The notes under the pieces were generated by a model, which was not told the DNA's origin, searched no databases, and saw only the letters and a program-made list of their open reading frames with translations. Below, in pieces: positions 1-11,238 of a DNA stretch of 64,000 nt. Origin of the DNA: Chelatococcus sambhunathii (GTDB lineage: Bacteria > Pseudomonadota > Alphaproteobacteria > Rhizobiales > Beijerinckiaceae); assembly GCF_001418005.1 (NCBI RefSeq), contig NZ_LIOL01000005.1, forward strand, positions 124,001 to 188,000. Direction: 5' to 3'. Every line of letters starts with the position of its first letter. Position 1 is the stretch's first letter. Both the position numbers and the translations under genes were made by a program.

Positions 1-219
1 GGCAGCCAGGTGCTCCCGGCACCAGTCGACCGCGGCCGACGGGCATTTGGAGCGGGTGAAGACGCCCGCCGCCGTCGTACCCTCGTCGAACACCGCCATC
101 AGCACATCGGTGCGGTTCTTGTAGCGGATGCCGGCCGCGGCGGTCGCGAAGCGCACGCCCTCGACGGCGGGCATGTCAGGCACGGATTTCGGAGCAAGCG
201 GGGAGACGGTAGTGGACAT
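1..219 (-). CDS. argJ: Bifunctional ornithine/glutamate N-acetyltransferase ArgJ (N-terminal part only)
   Basis: The first 73 codons of a reverse-strand gene; the rest lies beyond the left window edge. The start is ATG at 219. The translation contains [16 protein letters not shown], then a segment reading [20 protein letters not shown], which is the N-terminal signature of ArgJ in rhizobia-like bacteria. ArgJ moves the acetyl group from N-acetylornithine to glutamate in the cyclic arginine pathway and later self-cleaves at an internal Thr, which is not in view. The parvulin-type isomerase gene lies immediately upstream on the same strand, an order common in Hyphomicrobiales. The call rests on the N-terminus only. 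Confidence 0.88.
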   Translation of the reverse strand, partial: MSTTVSPLAPKSVPDMPAVEGVRFATAAAGIRYKNRTDVLMAVFDEGTTAAGVFTRSKCPSAAVDWCREHLAA

Positions 220-322
220 CGGATGCCTCGGGATGCCCTTGTGCGGTGCCCTCTCGGGCGGCGGAACCTCGCGCGCCGGGCCCGGACGGGCCGGCCCGCG
301 AGGAAGGTGCCTCGGTTCCTGC

Positions 323-1246
323 TCAGTTCTTCTTCGGCTCGGCGGGCGTCGCGCCCTCGGCCGGTTTCTCGCCGGGCTTTGCACCGTCGGCCTTGTCGAG
401 GCGCTCGATCTTGGCGTCCTTGCGCAGGGCGAGGATGAGGTCCTGCTGCGCCTTGCGGGCGAGATAGGCCTCGACCTGCTCCTTGACCTCGTCGAAGGTC
501 GGCAGCGGCTTCTCGCGCTTGTCCTCGACCTTGATGACGTGCCAGCCGAACTGCGACTTGACCGGTGCCGAGACCTTGCCGGGCGCGAGCGCGAAGGCGG
601 CCTCGGCGAATTCCTTCACCATCCGGTCCTTCGTGAAATAGCCGAGATCGCCGCCCTCCCTGGCCGAGCCGGGATCCTTCGACATCTCGCCGGCGACCTT
701 GGCGAAGTCCTCGCCCGCCTCGATGCGTGCGACGACCTTCTTGGCATCTTCCTCGTTCTCGACGAGGATATGCCGGGCACGCACCTCGTCCTCCGGCTTC
801 AGGTTCTTCATCGTCTCGTCGTAGAGCGCCTTGGCGGCCTCCGGCGTGACGGCCTGCTCGACCTGCCTCTGCAGGTATTCGTCGAGCAGCACCTTGTCGC
901 GGTAATAGGCCAAGCGACGCTCGAAGTCGGGCGCGGCATCGACCTTCGCGGCCCTTGCGGCCTTGGCGCCGAGCCTGAGGTCGATAACATAGCCGATGAG
1001 ATAGTCCTGCCGCTGGGCGTCGGCCATGGCCGGCAGCCGGTCGCCGAGATCCTGCGCCGCGATCTCGAGATCGAGGGCGGTGATGGGCTCGCCGTCGACA
1101 CGGGCGAGCACCTTCGCCTCATCCGCTGCCTGGCTCTGCGCGGGTGCCGGCTGCGCCGGCGCCGACGTCTGGGCCGTGGCCGCCGCACCTGCGAGGAAAG
1201 CGGCACCGGTCAGCAGGACGAGGGCATGCGGGCGAAATCGTTTCAT
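323..1246 (-). CDS. Periplasmic parvulin-type peptidylprolyl isomerase (PpiC/SurA-like foldase)
   Basis: About 307 aa. The chosen ATG at 1246 begins [20 protein letters not shown], a typical Sec signal peptide; an upstream in-frame ATG at 1270 would put charged residues before it and is less likely. A Pro/Ala/Gln-rich linker follows, then an N-terminal helical chaperone part. The parvulin domain lies at about residues 155-255, seen as [21 protein letters not shown] and [10 protein letters not shown]. It isomerises X-Pro bonds and chaperones outer-membrane or exported proteins in the periplasm. It ends in a Lys/Pro/Ala-rich tail. It sits between argJ (same strand) and divergent secA, so an export-related foldase lies next to the export motor. 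Confidence 0.9.
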   Translation of the reverse strand: MKRFRPHALVLLTGAAFLAGAAATAQTSAPAQPAPAQSQAADEAKVLARVDGEPITALDLEIAAQDLGDRLPAMADAQRQDYLIGYVIDLRLGAKAARAAKVDAAPDFERRLAYYRDKVLLDEYLQRQVEQAVTPEAAKALYDETMKNLKPEDEVRARHILVENEEDAKKVVARIEAGEDFAKVAGEMSKDPGSAREGGDLGYFTKDRMVKEFAEAAFALAPGKVSAPVKSQFGWHVIKVEDKREKPLPTFDEVKEQVEAYLARKAQQDLILALRKDAKIERLDKADGAKPGEKPAEGATPAEPKKN

Positions 1247-1623
1247 GGATCGGTCCGGCGCGAGCAGCATGGGACATGGGCCGACGGGCCGCTCGCGCTG
1301 GGCCGGCCGGCATCATGGTCGGCATGAGTGGCCGAAGCGTCGGCGCTTTGCAAGGGACAAATCGTCCGGGACGCGCCCCTCCCGCTGTTGAAAGCGTTGA
1401 CATTGCGGTGGCTCGATCCCATGTGGCGCGAGGGTCTCGCCCGCCCGACGGCATCCCGGCGGACCAGCGACGCGCAACCTTCAGAGCTTGTGCTGGACCG
1501 GCGCGCCCGCGCCGGGTAATTGTCGCGCGACGATAGGAGTTCCGCCCGCTCGGCGGCTCCTCGGGCGCATGACCCGCGCGCAAGATAGTACCGCAAGATC
1601 TGTACCGTCCGGAAAGGCCATCG
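1247..1623. other. Divergent intergenic region, foldase / secA
   Basis: 377 bases without a convincing gene; short reading frames across it have no ribosome-binding site and no recognisable protein. It must hold the promoters of the parvulin gene (leftward) and secA (rightward). A TTGACA hexamer at 1397-1402 is a candidate -35 for secA, but 17 bases on there is only CATGTG, so the promoter is weakly supported. GGAAAGG at 1611-1617, six bases before the secA ATG, is a clear Shine-Dalgarno. Confidence 0.4.
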
Positions 1624-4401
<2,778 letters not shown>

Positions 4402-4506
4402 CCCGCCCGCCGAGGCGGCAGCGGATGCGCGGAACAATATGGCCGGCGGCACGTTGCTTCGCACAGCCATCGCGCGGTGGCGTGCGGGCGGAAACGGGCG
4501 GTCGCC

Positions 4507-5640
4507 ATGGATCTGCGAAACTACAGGCGTCGGCTGCGCTGGCCTGCATTGTCCCACCGTCGGGATGCGCCTGTCACCGATCCGGCCGGGACGACGCCCG
4601 TCGACGAGGAACTGTTTTGGAAGACGATCGCGCGCCTTGCGGTGATCGGCATCTTCGTGATGACCTTCGGCGCGGTACTGATGGCGACACGGGCGGTCAC
4701 AGCACCCGTCTGCGCCGCGATCATCGTCGGCAGCATCGTCGGCCCCCTGGTGGAGCACATGGCGCGCCGGGGCGTTCCACCCTTCCTCGGCTCCATCGGT
4801 CTCGTGTCGATCTTCGTCGCGGCCCTTTATCTTCTGGCGCTCACCTTCTCCGATCAGGTCAACATGTGGGTCGAGCGCGCGCCGGAACTCGGCGGAATCC
4901 TCGAGGAGCGCTTTCAGGCCCTGCGCGAACCCATGGGCTTCCTGCGGCGCATCGAACGCGGCCTGTCCGATGTCGGCCGGGGCGGCGTGATCGACGTTCA
5001 GGTGAGCGAGACTTCGCTTCTGGAGACGGTGCTCGCCGCAGCAACACCAGCCGTGGCGCAGTTCCTTCTCTTCGCCGGCACCCTCGTCTTCTTCCTCGCC
5101 GGGCGGGCTCAGATGAAGCGCCGGCTCGTCGTTGGCTTCATGACGCGCGAGGCACGCCTTATGGCGCTGCAGATCGTCTCGGATATCGAGCGGGCCCTCG
5201 GCCGCTATCTCGGCACCGTCACGATGATCAACGCTGGACTTGGCATCGCAACCGGCATCGCCATGTGGCTCATCGGCCTGCCCAGCCCCGCGTTGTGGGG
5301 TCTGCTCGCCTTCATGCTGAACTTCGTCCCCTATATCGGCGCGGTCCTCACGACGCTAACGATCTTCGCCGTCGGCCTCGTATCCTTCGAGACGCTCGGC
5401 ATGGCGGTTCTGCCACCGGTCGTCTTCCTCGCGCTGACAACACTCGAGGGCCAGTTCATCACGCCGAGCATCGTCGGCCGCCGCCTCACGCTGAACCCGT
5501 TCATCATCTTTCTTGCCGTAGCCTTCTGGACATGGATCTGGGGGCCCATCGGTGCGTTCCTGGCGGTGCCGATCCTCATCGTCGCGGTCGTGGTCCTCGA
5601 GCACGTTTTCCCCAAGGATGAGGTGAGCCTGCCGGGCTGA
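4507..5640 (+). CDS. AI-2E family transporter (PF01594-type permease)
   Basis: About 377 aa from ATG 4507 (MDLRNYRRR). A GTG at 4477 would add ten residues. After a polar N-terminus of about 45 residues come paired hydrophobic segments near 50-100, a soluble amphipathic region near 110-160, then about five more membrane segments. The family pattern GLGIATGIAMWLIGLPSPALWGLLAFMLNFVPYIG and a late ILNPFIIFLAV-like stretch match the AI-2E/YdiK/PerM superfamily, whose substrates are mostly unknown despite the name. It lies 105 bases after secA on the same strand. The specific substrate cannot be inferred. Confidence 0.85.
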   Translation: MDLRNYRRRLRWPALSHRRDAPVTDPAGTTPVDEELFWKTIARLAVIGIFVMTFGAVLMATRAVTAPVCAAIIVGSIVGPLVEHMARRGVPPFLGSIGLVSIFVAALYLLALTFSDQVNMWVERAPELGGILEERFQALREPMGFLRRIERGLSDVGRGGVIDVQVSETSLLETVLAAATPAVAQFLLFAGTLVFFLAGRAQMKRRLVVGFMTREARLMALQIVSDIERALGRYLGTVTMINAGLGIATGIAMWLIGLPSPALWGLLAFMLNFVPYIGAVLTTLTIFAVGLVSFETLGMAVLPPVVFLALTTLEGQFITPSIVGRRLTLNPFIIFLAVAFWTWIWGPIGAFLAVPILIVAVVVLEHVFPKDEVSLPG

Positions 5641-5738
5641 TCTTGCGCGCGGCCCCTCCGGCCGGCCACTATCACCAACCGGATCCGCCATCCGACTGAG
5701 ACTGGCGCCCGCCAGTCTTGCCGCATCCGTGAGGCTGC

Positions 5739-7532
5739 ATGACGCAACCGCAGATGATCCTCTTCGCCCTTATGGGCAGCGTTCTTGCCCTGCTGCTCTG
5801 GGGGCGCATCCGACACGACCTCGTCGCCATGGCGGGTCTTCTCATCGGAGTGATCGTCGGCGTCGTGCCGGAAAAGGATGCCTTCAGCGGCTTCGCCCAT
5901 CCGGCCGTGATCGTCGTCGCGCTCGTGCTCATCGCCTCGCGTGCGCTCGAGAACAGCGGCGCCCTCTCCATCATCGCCCGGCGGATCGTCCGGCCCGGTC
6001 GCCCCATCGCTGTTCATATCGCTGTCATCGGCGGTGTGGGCGCCGCCCTGTCGGCCTTCATCAACAATGTCGCGGCGCTGGCGCTGTTGATGCCGATCGA
6101 TATCAATACCGCCCGCAAGGCCGGCCGCTCGCCGCGGCTGACGTTGATGCCGCTCGCCTTCGCCACGATCCTCGGCGGCCTCGTCACGCTCATCGGTACC
6201 CCGCCGAACATCGTCGCATCCACCTTCCGTCAGGATGCGCTGGGGGCGCCCTACAGGATGTTCGACTTCGCTCCCGTCGGGCTCGTCTGTGCCATTACCG
6301 GCATTCTCTTCATCGCCTTCGGCGGCTGGCGCCTCATTCCCCGTGCTAAGGCAGGTCGGCAGGTGCCAGAGCCGGCCCGCATCGACGACTTCGTCGTCGA
6401 GCTTGCGGTCTCGCCCCAATCGCCGGCCATCGGGCGCCTTGTAGCCCAGCTCGACGACGAGAGCGAGGCGGCCGACGTCGTCATCCTGGGCCTGATCCGC
6501 GACGGGCGGCGCCTACCCGGGCGTGCCCGCTTCGCCACCATCCGCGAAGGCGATCTCTTCGAGGTCGAAGGCTCGGCCGACGCGGTCGCCGCCTTCATCA
6601 AGGCCCTCGCGCTCGAGCAGGCCAAGGACGATATCTCGGTCGATGCGCCGGAGGCGGAGGATGCCGCCCGCGCCGGCGAACCGGCCCTGGTCGAGACCGT
6701 GGTGCGGGCCGATTCCCGCATTGCCTGGCGATCGGCCGAGGCCTTCCGCCTGCGCTCGCGCTTCGGCGTGACTCTGCTCGGCATCTCCCGGCAGGGACGC
6801 ACCTTCCGCGAACGGATCAGCTCGCGCATCATCGAGCCGGGCGACATGCTGCTGCTGACCGGGCCTCAGGCCGCGCTCGCCCATGTCGTCAACTGGCTCG
6901 GCACCATGCCGCTCAGCGAAACGAGCGTTCAGGCGGCGCGTACTTGGCGCGTCGTGGTCGCGCTCGGCCTGTTCATCGGGGCGATCATCGCGGCAAGCAC
7001 CAGCTTCATCTCCTTCACCACCGCCATCGCCATCGCCGTCGTCGGCTATGCCGCCACGGGCCTCGTGACGCCGCGCGAGGTCTACGACCAGGTAGACTGG
7101 CCGGTCGTCGTTATGCTCGCCGCCCTCCTGCCGCTCAGCGCCGCCTTCGAGAGCGTCGGCGGCACGGCTCTCGTCGCCAACCTGATCGTCGCTGTGACCC
7201 AGGGCCACTCGCCCGTGGTCGCCCTCGTCGGCCTGATGCTCGTCACCGTCATCCTGTCGGACATGCTGAACAATGTCGCGACCATGGTCATCGCGGGCCC
7301 TGTGGCCATCGAGACGGCACGGACGTTGTCGGTCAATCCCGACGCCTTCCTGATGGCGACGGTCGTCGCCGCCTCGCTCGCCTTCCTCACACCCATCGGC
7401 CACAAGAACAACACGCTTATCATGGGTCCCGGCGGCTATTCCTTCGGCGATTACTGGCGTCTCGGCCTTCCGCTCGAGATCCTGATGGTGAGCGTGTCGA
7501 TCCCTGTCATCCTCGTCGTTTGGCCGCTGTAA
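5739..7532 (+). CDS. SLC13/DASS-family permease with two central RCK_C (TrkA-C) domains
   Basis: 597 aa. The architecture is membrane half (about 1-210), cytosolic insert (about 215-395), membrane half (about 400-597). The first half contains FINNVAALALLMPI and GTPPNIVAST; the second has DMLNNVATMVIAGP and LTPIGHKNNTL. These are the two SNT/SNN-type substrate and sodium repeats of divalent-anion symporters. The insert holds two RCK_C-like repeats, seen as FATIREGDLFEVEGSADAV and SSRIIEPGDMLLLTGPQAAL, a layout typical of putative sulfate or dicarboxylate permeases. GTGAGG lies about five bases before the ATG. The gene is monocistronic and ends at a bidirectional terminator. The transported anion is not determinable from sequence. 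Confidence 0.88.
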   Translation: MTQPQMILFALMGSVLALLLWGRIRHDLVAMAGLLIGVIVGVVPEKDAFSGFAHPAVIVVALVLIASRALENSGALSIIARRIVRPGRPIAVHIAVIGGVGAALSAFINNVAALALLMPIDINTARKAGRSPRLTLMPLAFATILGGLVTLIGTPPNIVASTFRQDALGAPYRMFDFAPVGLVCAITGILFIAFGGWRLIPRAKAGRQVPEPARIDDFVVELAVSPQSPAIGRLVAQLDDESEAADVVILGLIRDGRRLPGRARFATIREGDLFEVEGSADAVAAFIKALALEQAKDDISVDAPEAEDAARAGEPALVETVVRADSRIAWRSAEAFRLRSRFGVTLLGISRQGRTFRERISSRIIEPGDMLLLTGPQAALAHVVNWLGTMPLSETSVQAARTWRVVVALGLFIGAIIAASTSFISFTTAIAIAVVGYAATGLVTPREVYDQVDWPVVVMLAALLPLSAAFESVGGTALVANLIVAVTQGHSPVVALVGLMLVTVILSDMLNNVATMVIAGPVAIETARTLSVNPDAFLMATVVAASLAFLTPIGHKNNTLIMGPGGYSFGDYWRLGLPLEILMVSVSIPVILVVWPL

Positions 7533-7545
7533 CGCCGCAAAACGA

Positions 7546-7570
7546 AAGCGGCCGTCGGAGACGGCCGCTT
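7546..7570. terminator. Bidirectional intrinsic terminator between convergent genes
   Basis: A perfect 11-bp stem (7546-7556 with 7560-7570, AAGCGGCCGTC / GACGGCCGCTT) encloses a 3-base GGA loop. It lies between the stop of the rightward SLC13 permease (7532) and the stop of the leftward L,D-transpeptidase (7599). On the leftward transcript it is followed by TTTCGTTTT, a good U-tract; on the rightward transcript by CTCTCCC, which is poorer. It probably serves both genes. Confidence 0.8.
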
Positions 7571-7598
7571 CTCTCCCGATTCGGATCGGGCGGAAAAG

Positions 7599-9026
7599 TC
7601 AGTTGGTCTGTTCCCAATGGGCCGACAGACGCGAGGGCAGGGCCGCCTGGGCGCCATGCATTACGGGCGGCAGCACAGCCTGCCGATCCTTCTTGTTGGC
7701 GGCCCCCGAAGAGGCATCGGCGCCGCGACGGCGCGGCGGCAGCGGCGCCTCGGCCGGTGCCGGCATCGCCGCGGTCTCGGCCTGCGGCTCGTCCTTGGAG
7801 CCGAAAAGACCACCGAAGGAAAGGATGCGATCGACGAGCGGCCGCCCGCTCGACGCCGAGGCGACGACAGGTTGCGCCTGTGGCGCAGGGGCCGTGACGA
7901 CCGGCATCGCAGCAGGGGCGGCCGAAGCCGGCGCTGCTACGGGCCCAGCAGGGAGCGATGTCGCGATCTGGACTGGCTTGGAGGTCTCGACCGGCCGTTC
8001 CCGGCCGCTGCTGTCGAGCTCCACGACCTGCGGCCCGCTTTCCAGCGCATCAGGCCGGCTGACTTCGAACTCCGGCCGGCTGGACTGGGCGAAGACGCCA
8101 ACGTTGCTTTCGGCAACGGCTGCCGTCCGGCGGCGGAAGGATTCGTGCTGGCCTCCATCGGCATAGACCAGCTTGATGGCCTTGGTGCCGCTGTTGACGA
8201 GATCGGCGACCTTCGCTTCGTCGGCGCGCTGCTTCTGCGCCACGGCCACGGCGATGTCCTCGTCGACATTGAGCGGCGGGCAGGCCGCGGAGGGATCGAG
8301 GCGCTGGCCATCGGCCGGCCTGGCGTTGAAGACGTAGCGCTTGCCGCAGACGGCAACCTGCGGTTCCTGCTTCGTCACCTCGAAGTGATCCGCACCTTCC
8401 TTCAGGTTGCGCCAGAAGGCCATGTTCGGGTCGTAGCGATGCTTGGCGAGATTCTCCGCCGTCATGCGGAACGGCATCGCCTGCATCTGCACCGCCTTCT
8501 GTCCGCCGGCGAAAGCCTCGCGCACGATGGCATAGACCTCGGCGATCTGCTCGTCGGTCATCGAATAACAGCCGGCCGATGAGCAGGCACCGTGGACCAT
8601 GAGATGGGCACCCGTGCGACCGTAGGCGCGATCGTAGGCGTTGGGATAGCCCATGTTGAACGAGAGATAATAGCTCGAGTTCGGATTGAGCTGGGCTGGC
8701 GTGATGGCATAGAAGCCTTCCGGCGCCTGCCGGTCGCCCTCGCGTTTCTTCGGACCGAGCTGGCCCGACCAGCGGCAGATGGGAAACGTCTTCAGTAACG
8801 CGTATTTGCCGGATTTGGTCTGCTTCCAGACTTCAAGCTCCGATTCCTTCTTGTAGGAGCGGATCAGGACCGGCGCGTACCGCGACATGTCCTTCTGCTC
8901 CATGAGGGAGAGCGTCTTGCTCGGAACGGGCTGGGAGGCACGCACGCTGCGCGAGTAGGTGGCGTCGTCCTCACAGGCTGCCACCGCAAGAGCCATCGTC
9001 GAGACCAGCAGCAATCGCTTGAGCAT
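7599..9026 (-). CDS. Lipoprotein L,D-transpeptidase (YafK-like YkuD domain) with long low-complexity tail
   Basis: About 475 aa from ATG 9026; GAGAGG lies seven bases upstream. The start MLKRLLLVSTMALAVAAC is a lipoprotein signal with Cys at about residue 18. The L,D-transpeptidase domain covers about 45-190, with catalytic motif HLMVHGACSSAGCYSM near 140. Such enzymes form 3-3 peptidoglycan cross-links or attach or detach envelope proteins from peptidoglycan. After about residue 290 the protein becomes Ala/Pro/Gln-rich, probably a disordered periplasmic extension. The domain fits YafK (DpaA) better than ErfK. A CtrA-like box lies 113 bases upstream of the start. The catalytic domain is sure; the exact substrate is not. 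Confidence 0.88.
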   Translation of the reverse strand: MLKRLLLVSTMALAVAACEDDATYSRSVRASQPVPSKTLSLMEQKDMSRYAPVLIRSYKKESELEVWKQTKSGKYALLKTFPICRWSGQLGPKKREGDRQAPEGFYAITPAQLNPNSSYYLSFNMGYPNAYDRAYGRTGAHLMVHGACSSAGCYSMTDEQIAEVYAIVREAFAGGQKAVQMQAMPFRMTAENLAKHRYDPNMAFWRNLKEGADHFEVTKQEPQVAVCGKRYVFNARPADGQRLDPSAACPPLNVDEDIAVAVAQKQRADEAKVADLVNSGTKAIKLVYADGGQHESFRRRTAAVAESNVGVFAQSSRPEFEVSRPDALESGPQVVELDSSGRERPVETSKPVQIATSLPAGPVAAPASAAPAAMPVVTAPAPQAQPVVASASSGRPLVDRILSFGGLFGSKDEPQAETAAMPAPAEAPLPPRRRGADASSGAANKKDRQAVLPPVMHGAQAALPSRLSAHWEQTN

Positions 9027-9138
9027 AACGCAACCTCTCGCTTCCCTGATGCCGGGCGCTGGGCACACCGGCACCATTGAGCTTTAAACCCGTTAGCGTT
9101 ACTCGAACCTTACCGGTGCCCGCCACACACCGGCGCGG

Positions 9139-9153
9139 TTAACGGATTGTTAA
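9139..9153. promoter_or_regulatory. Candidate CtrA-binding box upstream of the L,D-transpeptidase
   Basis: The sequence TTAA-CGGATTG-TTAA fits the full CtrA consensus spacing (TTAA-N7-TTAA). It overlaps the TAA stop of accA and lies 113 bases upstream of the leftward L,D-transpeptidase ATG. In a genome of this base composition two TTAA tetramers at exactly this spacing are rare. Binding is inferred, not shown. Confidence 0.45.
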
Positions 9154-10103
9154 AGCTGGCGCCCGATGGCCAGGAACTTGTCAGCACGCAAGGACCGGAT
9201 CTCGTCGGGCGAAAGCCCGGCCAGATCCTGAAAAGCCGCTGCGATCGCATCGCCCGCAGCGTTCATGGCTGCCGCCGGATCGCGATGCGCTCCCCCCGAC
9301 GGCTCCGGGATAATGCCATCGATGACCGAAAAGCGTAAGAGATCTTGTGCGGTGATCTTCATGCTGGTCGCGGCGTCCTGGGCGCGCGAGGAATCGCGCC
9401 ACAGAATCGAGGCCGCGCCCTCCGGCGAGATCACCGAATAGATTGCGTGCTCGAGCATGAGCACGCGGTTGGCCGTGGCAAGTGCAATGGCGCCGCCCGA
9501 GCCGCCCTCGCCGATGATGACGGAAACATTCGGCACGCCGAGCGCAAGGCAGGCCTCGGTCGAGCGGGCAATGGCCTCGGCCTGGCCGCGCTCCTCCGCG
9601 CCGATGCCTGGATAGGCGCCGGCCGTATCGACGAAGCTGATGACCGGGATGCCGAACCTGTCCGCCATGTCCATCAGCCGCACCGCCTTGCGGTAACCCT
9701 CGGGCTTGGCCATGCCGAAATTGTGGCGCAGGCGCGCCTCCGTGCTGGCACCCTTCTCCTGGCCGATGACGCAGACGCTCTCGCCGCGAAAACGGCCGAA
9801 GCCGCCGAGGATGGCCTCGTCCTCGCCGAACTTGCGATCGCCGGCGAGCGGCGTGAAATCCGCGATCAGCGCGGCGCAATAGTCGATGAAATGCGGGCGC
9901 TGCGGATGGCGCGCCACGAGCGTCTTCTGCCACGGCGTCAGATTGGCGTAGAGATCGGCGAGGGCCTTGTCCGCCTTGGCCTCGAGGCGAGCGATCTCGT
10001 CGCCGATGGCCACAGCGCTGCCGCCTTCGGCCATGGCACGCAGTTCCTCGACCTTGGCCTCAAGCTCGGCGACGGGCTTTTCGAAATCCAGATAGCTTCG
10101 CAT
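9150..10103 (-). CDS. accA: Acetyl-CoA carboxylase, carboxyltransferase subunit alpha
   Basis: About 317 aa, the normal AccA length. The start ATG 10103 gives MRSYLDFEKPVAELEAKVEE, the usual AccA N-terminus; an in-frame ATG at 10145 would only add a non-conserved leader. Crotonase-fold carboxyltransferase signatures are present: GQEKGASTEARLRHNFGMAKPEGYRKA, DTAGAYPGIGAEERGQAEAIA and EGGSGGAIALA. With AccD it transfers carboxyl from biotin-AccB to acetyl-CoA, making malonyl-CoA for fatty-acid synthesis. accD and accBC are not in the window, as usual in alphaproteobacteria. A 7-bp inverted repeat (10195-10201 with 10211-10217) lies upstream with no clear role. Confidence 0.97.
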   Translation of the reverse strand: MRSYLDFEKPVAELEAKVEELRAMAEGGSAVAIGDEIARLEAKADKALADLYANLTPWQKTLVARHPQRPHFIDYCAALIADFTPLAGDRKFGEDEAILGGFGRFRGESVCVIGQEKGASTEARLRHNFGMAKPEGYRKAVRLMDMADRFGIPVISFVDTAGAYPGIGAEERGQAEAIARSTEACLALGVPNVSVIIGEGGSGGAIALATANRVLMLEHAIYSVISPEGAASILWRDSSRAQDAATSMKITAQDLLRFSVIDGIIPEPSGGAHRDPAAAMNAAGDAIAAAFQDLAGLSPDEIRSLRADKFLAIGRQL

Positions 10104-10281
10104 GCGATATGGGGCGCCGGGGTTGTCCATCTTCGGGTGGCCCATCCACGGCGTCTGGCCGCGGAGGACCCCCGCAGGGTCGGCGCGGGCGGACCTTGGC
10201 GACTGGCTGGCGCCAAGTCAAGACGAAGTCGGTATGAAGCCGGCCCGGGCGGGGAGCGACGCGTCCTCGAACATGGGTGTT

Positions 10282-11073
10282 TCAGGAAGGGCCCGGCTGC
10301 CGCCCGGCCGGCGGCGACATGTCGTCACCCGCCACGAAGCGCGGGGACAGAGCCCCCTGGGCCGGCACCAGCACGGGACGCAGCCGCGCCGCGCGCCGCA
10401 TCGCCCGCACTGCGACGGGCCGATGCAGTTGCTTGACCGCCTCGATGACGTGCACGCCGGCGAAGGGAAGAGACAGGCCAGCCCCCGCCCTTTCCCAGGC
10501 CACGGCCGAGCGCAGGAAGAGCTGGCGCTGCAACGGCGGCACGTAGAGCGCCTCCAGCCAGTTCTCCGGCGAGAAGAGCGTGCGGCGCATGAGCCCGTTG
10601 AGCTGCGAGCGGCTGTAGGGCTGGCCCTGGCCGAAGGGCGTCGTGTCCATGCGTGCCCACAGTCCGCGCCGGTTGGGCGCGACGAGAAGGACCCGGCCGC
10701 CCGGGCTCAGCACACGCCACACCTCGCTCATCAGTTCGTCCGGCGCCTCGCTCGTCTCCAGGGCGTGCACGACGAGCACCCGGTCGATGCAGGCATCCGG
10801 CAGGGGCAGCATGGTCGGCTCGACGAGAGCCGAGGCGGACGGCCCGGCGGATGGCCAGTTCACCACGCCCTGCGCCGCCGGCATGAAGGCGAGCGTGCGC
10901 TCACTGCCGGCCTTGAGGACGGTGAGATAGGGCGTCGCATAGCCGATGCCGAGGAGCCGCTGGCCGGAAAGGTCCTTCCACAGCCCTTCGACCGCGCGCA
11001 GCACGAGGCGCCGGGCCACGACGCCGAGCGGGCTCGCGTAGAAATGCCTCAGATCGACCACATCGACCGCCAA
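10282..11073 (-). CDS. Class I SAM-dependent methyltransferase, TTG start
   Basis: About 263 aa from TTG 11073, giving MAVDVVDLRHFYASPLGVVA. The frame is open far upstream, but GGAGG seven bases before this TTG decides the start. The Rossmann methyltransferase core is visible: motif I is the degenerate RLLGIGYATPYL, motif II-III regions include ACIDRVLVVHALE, and a motif IV/V region reads EVWRVLSPGGRVLLVAPNRRG. The last third is basic and probably substrate-recognising. The gene is divergent from gloB, a pairing often seen in Hyphomicrobiales. The methyl acceptor is unknown. Confidence 0.8.
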   Translation of the reverse strand: MAVDVVDLRHFYASPLGVVARRLVLRAVEGLWKDLSGQRLLGIGYATPYLTVLKAGSERTLAFMPAAQGVVNWPSAGPSASALVEPTMLPLPDACIDRVLVVHALETSEAPDELMSEVWRVLSPGGRVLLVAPNRRGLWARMDTTPFGQGQPYSRSQLNGLMRRTLFSPENWLEALYVPPLQRQLFLRSAVAWERAGAGLSLPFAGVHVIEAVKQLHRPVAVRAMRRAARLRPVLVPAQGALSPRFVAGDDMSPPAGRQPGPS

Positions 11074-11080
11074 GGGAGTT

Positions 11081-11094
11081 CCTCCTTCTCCTCT
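11081..11094 (-). promoter_or_regulatory. Strong Shine-Dalgarno that fixes the methyltransferase TTG start
   Basis: On the reverse strand these bases read AGAGGAGAAGGAGG. They end seven bases before TTG at 11073-11071. No ATG or GTG lies at suitable spacing, so the TTG is the likely initiation codon. Confidence 0.75.
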
Positions 11095-11238
11095 GATCAT
11101 CGGGATGGGAACCGCCGGTTGCAAGATGACCGCGTCTCGCGAGAGAACCGATGCCGTGATTCGCCTCGCGGGACAGAGTCTGTAAGGTCGCCTGGAACGT
11201 GGGGTCGCCCCGCAGGCCGGAAGCCAAGGAGAACCATC

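Noticed and set aside
9078-9100. A second CtrA site TTTAAACCCGTTAG near the L,D-transpeptidase promoter
   Set aside because: The half-sites are five, not seven, bases apart and the second is TTAG.
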